The position numbers and the translations under genes were made by a program. A DNA stretch of 36,506 nucleotides, taken from Chloroflexota bacterium (GTDB taxonomy: Bacteria; Chloroflexota; Anaerolineae; Caldilineales; Caldilineaceae). This document shows positions 31,761-36,506 of the stretch, one piece after another (positions within the stretch are counted from its first letter, which is position 1; each line of letters begins with the position of its first letter). Under the pieces are notes generated by a model. It was not told the origin of the DNA. It saw only the letters and a list, made by a program, of their open reading frames with translations, and did no database searches. The stretch lies in contig QEUW01000071.1 of assembly GCA_003577005.1 (NCBI GenBank), positions 1 to 36,506 on the forward strand, in the 5' to 3' direction.

Positions 31761-34094
31761 TTACAATGTCGGAGGAATGAAGTTAGCTCTAACGGTCTGG
31801 ACATAGTTGACCAATTCCTCTACGCTGAGCGCCTGCCCTTGCGCCCAGGCAGCTTCATAGCGCTCAGAGGCGAGGCTCGCCCGCAGCTTTGCAAGACTCG
31901 CCTCATAGAATTGGTTGAGCGGATAGTTGAGGGTTAAGGCATGCACAGACAGGATTTTGTTTACCCCGCTGAGGATGGTCACTGCCTCGTGCGCTTGACC
32001 ATTCCCTGCATTGACAAGACCCAAGCCGCAGAGCCACTGCGCCAGCTCATGGCGATGCTTTACCTGGCCCCGTAACGGGAGCAGTTCGAGGAAGTAGTGG
32101 CGCGCCTGTGGATAATCGGCCCGCTGATAGGCGACCAGCCCCAGATTCATCAAAGCCATCCGGATGCCCCACCAATTCCCGATCCGCTGGCTGATGGCCA
32201 AAGACTCTTCAAGACAGGCTACGCTCTCGGCAAACTGGTGATGCAATCCATACAAGACACCCAACGCATTCAGGACCCAGGCCGACCCGTAATCGTCTGG
32301 CTGGTGCTGGAGAAACAGATGGTGCGCTTCTAGAAAAAGAGGGATCGCCTGATCGTGCTCGCCCGTGCTGACCGCATGATAGAGCGCAAAATAGGCAAGC
32401 GCCCAGGCCTCGCAATTGCGATTTCCCGCCGCTCGCGCCCACGCCAGCGCCTCCGCCACAAATTCCTGGATACGCGCCAGCTGCCCAACGTGGTTCGCCA
32501 GCCGGCCGGCGCCAAAGAGGATCGCTTTGGCGCGCAGTTCAGGCGACGCATCCCCTGTCTGTTCAAGCACTCGCATCACCCAGCGAAAGCCTTCACTGTG
32601 GTGGTCTTGTTTCACCCAAAACCAGCCCAACGCGGCAACGAGCCGTAATGCCTCGGCCACCCGAGTGTGGGTGAGAAACCATTCCAATGCCTGGCGGAGG
32701 TTATCGTGCTCTTCCTCTAGACGCAGCAACCACTGCTCCTGTTGGAGCCGGTGGAGCTCCGGTGCGGCCATTTCGGCGACGGTGAGAAAATAGGTTGCAT
32801 GGCGGCTGGGGATCTCCTCTGCCTCTGTGCTGTGCGCTAACTGCTCTCGGGCATATTCACGCAGAATGTGCAACATCCCAAAGCGCGGCTCGTCATCCGT
32901 CCTGAGTTCCAGGCGGATCAGACTCTTGTCGGCGAGCGAACCGAGCCCGTTGAGCACCTGCTCTGGTGGCATATCGGCACAAAGCGCATCCACGGCGGCC
33001 AGTGTCCAGCCACCGGCAAAAACGCTCAAGCGATTGAAGAAGCGTTTCTCATGCTCATCGAGCAGCGCATAGCTCCAGTCGATGGTGGCGCGCAACGTCT
33101 GCTGCCGCCCAGACGCGTCGAGCAGCGGATTCGAGAGCATAGTCAAGCGGTCATCGAGACGAGCCAACAGGGCGCGGGGGGCAAAGAGTTTGCTACGGGC
33201 CGCAGCCAGTTCAAGCGCCAGGGGCAGGCCATCCAGCCGGCGACAGATTTCAGCGATAACCGGTGCGTTTTCAGCAGTTACCGTAAAGTCAGGTTTGACC
33301 GCAGCCGCCCGCTGCACAAAGAGCGCTGTGGCTGAATGGGCCAGAAGCATCTCTGCCGATGCGCTCTGATCTTCATCTGGCACCGTCAGCGGCTCGACAG
33401 CATACTCCTGCTCACCGATCACGTGGAGGGCTGCGCGGCTTGTGACTAGAATGCGCAAATTGGGGGCCGCCGTTAAGAGGGCTGGGATGATCCCAACACC
33501 GGGCAAAAGATGCTCATAGTTGTCCAAAATGAGCAGCAGGCGGCGAGGTTTGAGAAAGCGCTGCACGGTGACCAGCAACTCCTCTTCCCCAGACTCACGC
33601 ACGCCGATCACCCCGGCAATGGCGTTGAGGATGAGGTCGGGTTCGTTGAGTGAGAACAACCCCACCCAGAAGACGCCATCGGGGAAGTGCGGCAATACTT
33701 CCACTGCGCTTTGAAGGGCCAGGCGCGTCTTGCCCACCCCACCGGGGCCCGTCAAGGTCAGGAGGCGCACTTGGGTGATCAGGTTACGAATCTGCGCCAC
33801 CTCGACCTTCCGTCCGACAAAGGAGGTGAATTGTGCGGGCAAGTTGTAAGGCACACTCTGGGGGTCTACCGCGGCTGGTCCGGCGGAAGAGGAGTGTGCA
33901 AAGAGACCCAAACGCTGGGCCAGCGCTACTGCCGCTCTGCGATCCGACACCCCCAACTTGTTGAAAATCTGCTGGGCGTACCACTTCACCGTGCCGACCG
34001 AAAGGGCCAGGTCGCGCGCGACTTCGGCATTTGTCTGCCGCCGGGCAAAGCGTTCCAACACCGCCAGTTCGCGTTCGGTAAGTTCTGTTGCCAT
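31761..34094 (-). CDS. LuxR-type HTH, NB-ARC-type ATPase and TPR transcriptional regulator
   Basis: The 777-residue protein has an N-terminal LuxR-type HTH (about 2-62: LTERELAVLERFARRQTNAE, VGTVKWYAQQIFNKLGVSDR). A STAND/NB-ARC ATPase (about 85-430) follows, with P-loop GPGGVGKT (116-123) and Walker B LLLILDN (185-191), plus later DGLPLALELAAARS and LDGRL-like features. The C-terminal half is helical TPR-type (about 480-740). Such proteins sense a ligand through the TPR part and bind DNA through the HTH. Here the HTH is at the N-terminus, the reverse of MalT, in which it is C-terminal. The target is unknown; the adjacent SDR gene and the divergent GNAT gene are candidates. Its leader has nine G-tracts. 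Confidence 0.88.
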   Translation of the reverse strand: MATELTERELAVLERFARRQTNAEVARDLALSVGTVKWYAQQIFNKLGVSDRRAAVALAQRLGLFAHSSSAGPAAVDPQSVPYNLPAQFTSFVGRKVEVAQIRNLITQVRLLTLTGPGGVGKTRLALQSAVEVLPHFPDGVFWVGLFSLNEPDLILNAIAGVIGVRESGEEELLVTVQRFLKPRRLLLILDNYEHLLPGVGIIPALLTAAPNLRILVTSRAALHVIGEQEYAVEPLTVPDEDQSASAEMLLAHSATALFVQRAAAVKPDFTVTAENAPVIAEICRRLDGLPLALELAAARSKLFAPRALLARLDDRLTMLSNPLLDASGRQQTLRATIDWSYALLDEHEKRFFNRLSVFAGGWTLAAVDALCADMPPEQVLNGLGSLADKSLIRLELRTDDEPRFGMLHILREYAREQLAHSTEAEEIPSRHATYFLTVAEMAAPELHRLQQEQWLLRLEEEHDNLRQALEWFLTHTRVAEALRLVAALGWFWVKQDHHSEGFRWVMRVLEQTGDASPELRAKAILFGAGRLANHVGQLARIQEFVAEALAWARAAGNRNCEAWALAYFALYHAVSTGEHDQAIPLFLEAHHLFLQHQPDDYGSAWVLNALGVLYGLHHQFAESVACLEESLAISQRIGNWWGIRMALMNLGLVAYQRADYPQARHYFLELLPLRGQVKHRHELAQWLCGLGLVNAGNGQAHEAVTILSGVNKILSVHALTLNYPLNQFYEASLAKLRASLASERYEAAWAQGQALSVEELVNYVQTVRANFIPPTL

Positions 34095-34100
34095 CGGCTA

Positions 34101-34164
34101 CCCAACCCGGTACCCAACCCCGACCCTATCCCCGACCCTCCCTATCCCTATCCGCCGGATAGGG
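34101..34164 (-). promoter_or_regulatory. G-quadruplex-prone leader of the LuxR/NB-ARC gene
   Basis: On the minus (coding) strand nine G-tracts of three or four G occur within 48 bases (C runs on the plus strand at 34101-34148), with loops of one to four bases. Next to it CCCTATCC/GGATAGGG (34146-34153 and 34157-34164) forms a small hairpin. The tracts end only seven bases before the start codon, so a folded RNA could block ribosome access (inference). Confidence 0.55.
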
Positions 34165-34228
34165 GTGCGCCGCCCCAAAGTGCGCTATGCTGTATCCGGT
34201 CGAAACACAGTTAGCTAAGGGGTTAAAA

Positions 34229-34795
34229 ATGACAGAGACAATACCAAACATCATACCTGTTGCACCAACGATCCGTCAAGCATCAGAGGCTGATCTGCCC
34301 ATGTTAACCGCGCTCATGGAGCAGGCGGTGCGCCGGTTGAACAGCCAGGATTACAACCAACGGCAACTGGAGAGCGCACTGGAACATGTCTTTCGCATCG
34401 ACCCCCAACTCATTGCGGGCGGCACCTACTATGTCGCCGAGGTGGAGGGGGAGATCGCCGGTTGCGGTGGCTGGAGTCACACTGGCACCCTCTCGGCGGG
34501 CGCTCAGGTGCAAAACAAGCTCACGGACAAGCAACTAGGGTCAACTTCTGACTCAGCCAAGATCCGCGCCATGTTCGTCCATCCCAAATACGCCCGGCAG
34601 GGGATTGGCCGGCGACTCATGCAGATGAGTGAGCTGGCGGCGCGCCGGGCTGGTTTCAAGCGACTGGAGCTGATCGCCACACTGACCGGCGAGCCGCTCT
34701 ATCGCCGGTGTGGTTTTGTAGCCGTTGAACCAGTTGACCTGGTCTTTCCCGATGGTGTTTCGCTCCAGGCAGTCAAAATGGAGAAGCAGTTGTAG
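34229..34795 (+). CDS. GNAT-family N-acetyltransferase
   Basis: The 188-residue protein has a GNAT fold. TIRQASEADLPMLTALMEQA is at the N-terminus. The strand YYVAEVEGEIAGCGGW comes next, then the acetyl-CoA-binding motif A IRAMFVHPKYARQGIGRRLM, with the R/Q-x-x-G-x-G/A signature as RQGIGR. LELIATLTGEPLYRRCGFVAVE follows. An insert with SAGAQVQNKLTDKQLG precedes motif A. It would acetylate a small molecule or protein amine; the substrate is unknown. ATG 34229 has AAGGGG six bases upstream; the frame is open to 34187. It is divergent from the LuxR/NB-ARC regulator, from which it is separated by the G-rich leader. Confidence 0.88.
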   Translation: MTETIPNIIPVAPTIRQASEADLPMLTALMEQAVRRLNSQDYNQRQLESALEHVFRIDPQLIAGGTYYVAEVEGEIAGCGGWSHTGTLSAGAQVQNKLTDKQLGSTSDSAKIRAMFVHPKYARQGIGRRLMQMSELAARRAGFKRLELIATLTGEPLYRRCGFVAVEPVDLVFPDGVSLQAVKMEKQL

Positions 34796-34843
34796 TTTTT
34801 AGGCATCGCCCTCCACCGCCGCCCGGCGATGATGGTCATTTAC

Positions 34844-34905
34844 AAATTGATTCAGTCATGGGGTAGGGGACGCAATCCGCCCCTACCCCATGACTGAATC
34901 AATTT
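34844..34905. repeat. Perfect 26-bp-arm inverted repeat
   Basis: Arms 34844-34869 and 34880-34905 are exact complements around a ten-base loop. The inner part is GGGGTAGGGG/CCCCTACCCC. It lies 48 bases after the GNAT stop and could act as a transcription-stopping hairpin, though no T-tract follows. Confidence 0.9.
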
Positions 34906-34918
34906 CTTATCATTAGTC

Positions 34919-34999
34919 CTACAACGAGACTTTCTTGAGGTGCGATGCACTTTCCAAGTGCGTTGCACCTCAAGACTCTAGCTCGAAGTCTCGTTGTAG
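34919..34999. repeat. Nested palindromic element next to the 34844 repeat
   Basis: Outer 14-bp perfect arms CTACAACGAGACTT (34919-34932) and their complement (34986-34999) flank an inner hairpin. The inner 19-bp arms (34934-34952 and 34956-34974) have two mismatches. The element ends 18 bases from the stop of the minus-strand 138-residue gene. Its outer-plus-inner layout resembles that at 26436-26661. Confidence 0.85.
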
Positions 35000-35017
35000 T
35001 ATTAGAGAACGTCTCCT

Positions 35018-35434
35018 TTACCTAACCTGTTGCGCGGTGAGCGCCACTTTCACCTGGCCGTTGTAGCTCATATTCGGGCGCTTGAGGTCGATGGTGGCGT
35101 ATTTGGTCTGTGGCTTCATGTTGGGCGACAGATCCAAGATGATCGTGCCCTGGCCGATATCATCCTGCCCATGCAGACCCTTGTCCACCTCGGTCACCTC
35201 GATGGTGAACCGTTTGCTCAGCGTGCCGCTGGCTATTTCATAGGTGGCGACGTGCGCATTGTTGATGGTGTGGGGCGGCCCCTTCTTATCCACTTTTACA
35301 CTGCCATTTAACGAAGGCCAGACCACGCGGTTCTTACCCTCCTGCACCTGGATGCGCAGTTCGAGATCGCCTTCGGCGACTCCCTGCCCGTCTGTAACCT
35401 GCACGCTTTCCAAATCGACGCGAATCTTTGGCAT
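35018..35434 (-). CDS. Hypothetical 138-residue beta-rich protein
   Basis: I do not recognise this protein. It has no signal peptide, membrane segment or Cys, and alternates short hydrophobic and polar stretches (IRVDLESVQVTDGQG, DLELRIQVQEG, KRFTIEVTEVDKG, GTIILDLSPNM, GQVKVALTAQ). This suggests an all-beta, C2-like or Ig-like sandwich. LDLESVQV...D and DKGLHGQDDIGQGT have Asp-rich loops that could bind calcium, but this is speculation. The gene looks real: the ATG has AAAGGAG seven bases upstream, codon use fits the neighbourhood, and the frame is flanked by repeats rather than overlapping a gene. It is cytoplasmic if not exported by another route. Confidence 0.72.
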   Translation of the reverse strand: MPKIRVDLESVQVTDGQGVAEGDLELRIQVQEGKNRVVWPSLNGSVKVDKKGPPHTINNAHVATYEIASGTLSKRFTIEVTEVDKGLHGQDDIGQGTIILDLSPNMKPQTKYATIDLKRPNMSYNGQVKVALTAQQVR

Positions 35435-35775
35435 GGTTTATGCTCCTTTACTCTCACTGGCTGTTCCGAGTCTAGGCGGTCTGTTATCCGTGGATATCCG
35501 CCCTCAAGATACCACGCCACGGCCAGCTATACTGGCAAAGAGAGGACAGAATCGACTCACAATTGCATCACCGGCGCCGGCAAACGACTGGGATGCAGAG
35601 AGCGATATTGCACCACTGCCTTCTTGCGTGTGCCTGTTTGATAAACTCCGGCTATAATGAAGGCGCCAGGGTTGAGAAACAGCTTGATTCTTCACCTACC
35701 AGCCAGCGGTAGCAACTGGCCCTGGTTGTCAGCGGAATCCCCACCCATCTAGTTTAATGAAAGCGATCATGAGCT
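35435..35775. other. Intergenic region before the oxidoreductase
   Basis: About 340 bases separate two divergent genes and hold no convincing frame. A TATAAT (35653-35658) without a good -35 is the only promoter-like feature seen for the plus-strand oxidoreductase. Confidence 0.5.
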
Positions 35776-36506
35776 ATGTCCAAACAACAATATCGAGTGG
35801 CTTTTATCGGCGCCGGGGGCATTGTCAAGTATTCGCACATCCCCAACTTCTTGCGGCTGCCCAATATCGAAGCGGTCGCCGTCTGTGATGTCAACGAGCC
35901 GCGCGCCCAGGTGCTGGCGACAGAGATGCGCATCCCTGCTGTCTATAGCGACCATCGCCGCATGTTGGACGAGGTCAAGCCGGATATTACGGTGGTGGCC
36001 ACGCCCAATGCCTATCACAAGCCCATGAGCATCGATGCGCTCAACGCCGGTTCGCATGTGCTGTGCGAAAAGCCGCTTGCCCTCACCTACGCCGACGCCA
36101 AGGAGATGTACGCCGTGGCCCGGCAGCAGGGCAAGGTACTTACCGTCGGCTCGCACTACCGCTGGACCGACCCCATGCGTATGACCAAGATGCACGTAGA
36201 TGCCGGCTTTTTTGGCCGCATCTATGCTTGGCCGGCGGCGGGGCTCTGCTGGACATCGGCATCCATGCGCTGGACCGGGCGCTCTTTCTCATGGACTATC
36301 CGCAGCCGGCTGCCGCCACCGGCGCTACCTTTGCGGAATTTGGCCCGCGCGGGCAGGGGCTGGGCGGCTGGGGCAGCGACATCCTCAAGCCCGACGCCAC
36401 CACCCGCTACGATGTCGATGACCTGGCCTGGGCCTTTGTGCGCTTTGCCAACGGTGCAGTGCTCCAGTTCCAGGTCTCGTGGGCCATCCACCGGGCTGAT
36501 GAGTTT
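35776..36506 (+). pseudogene. Gfo/Idh/MocA-family oxidoreductase, internally broken and cut by the window end
   Basis: The frame from ATG 35776 begins as a normal member of this NAD(P)-dependent family. The Rossmann start is YRVAFIGAGGIVKYSHIPNF, followed by VAVCDVNEPRA, DITVVATPNAYHKP and the signature HVLCEKPLA. After GFFGRIYA (near 36225) this frame no longer makes sense. The expected continuation, GGGALLDIGIHALDRALFLM, is present in another frame from about 36234 to the end of the window. Compared with relatives, roughly two dozen residues between GRIYA and GGGALLDIG are missing, so there is both a deletion and a frame change. It is either a decayed gene or an assembly error. The normal enzyme would act on a sugar or cyclitol; the substrate is unknown. 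No good Shine-Dalgarno is seen. Confidence 0.75.

Noticed and set aside
34101..34153. Telomere-like or integration repeat (CCCTATCC units)
   Set aside because: The units are irregular and lie in a gene leader; no telomere or att features are present, so a G-tract leader is the simpler reading.
34804..34831. Terminator hairpin CATCGCC/GGCGATG after the GNAT gene
   Set aside because: Only seven base pairs, a 14-base loop and no T-tract; the palindrome at 34844 is a stronger candidate.

Overview
The window is about 60% GC bacterial chromosomal DNA. It looks like a member of the Chloroflexota, most likely of the Anaerolineae/Caldilineae group. This is inferred from gene style: very large surface proteins with Thr/Pro-rich TPTPTET-type linkers and lamin-tail domains, several GT-C glycosyltransferases, an N-terminal-HTH NB-ARC/TPR regulator, an SDR-DUF2867 protein, a type II pantothenate kinase and many palindromic or heptameric intergenic repeats. 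No rRNA, tRNA, CRISPR array, transposase or phage gene is recognisable.

Layout. 1-1842 is the 3' part of a surface-anchored repeat-domain protein, followed by a GT-C glycosyltransferase (1869-3476). A convergent MBL-fold hydrolase (3558-4460) precedes a DUF1361 membrane protein, a HAD hydrolase and a Nudix hydrolase (4585-7006). 7358-13994 is one giant secreted lamin-tail (LTD) array protein with a degenerate PHP-like domain and an OB-type C-terminus; it is broken by frameshifts near 13.0 kb. A type II pantothenate kinase (14035-14919, minus) is followed by about 730 bp with no convincing gene and a small CBM48 protein (15653-16096). A terminator that overlaps the next promoter leads into an envelope-glycan run: GT-C transferase, methyltransferase, polyprenyl-phosphate-mannose-type GT2 and perosamine-synthase-like aminotransferase (16175-21054). 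A long leader with two tandem terminators precedes gatC-gatA (21491-23294). Then come a class I aminotransferase, DUF1992 and ssb (both minus), the lutABC lactate-oxidation operon (26768-29980), a truncated AHSA1 fragment, an SDR-DUF2867 gene and a LuxR/NB-ARC/TPR regulator (both minus), a GNAT acetyltransferase, a 138-residue orphan and a broken Gfo/Idh/MocA oxidoreductase running off the end.

How the genes fit together. The Thr/Pro-rich surface proteins, two GT-C transferases and a Dol-P-Man-synthase-like GT2 suggest cell-surface glycosylation, possibly O-glycosylation of the Thr/Pro linkers (inference). LutABC would oxidise L-lactate to pyruvate. GatCA are two of the three subunits of the tRNA amidotransferase; gatB is not in the window.

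The most unusual content is structural. There is a family of heptamer-based intergenic arrays and perfect palindromes, some of which overlap stop and start codons. One 59-bp perfect inverted repeat sits in frame inside a glycosyltransferase. There are nested double palindromes at 26.4-26.7 kb and 34.8-35.0 kb, nine consecutive G-tracts in the leader of the regulator gene, and an attenuator-like leader before gatC. Two coding lesions (about 13.0 and 36.2 kb) may be real decay or assembly error.
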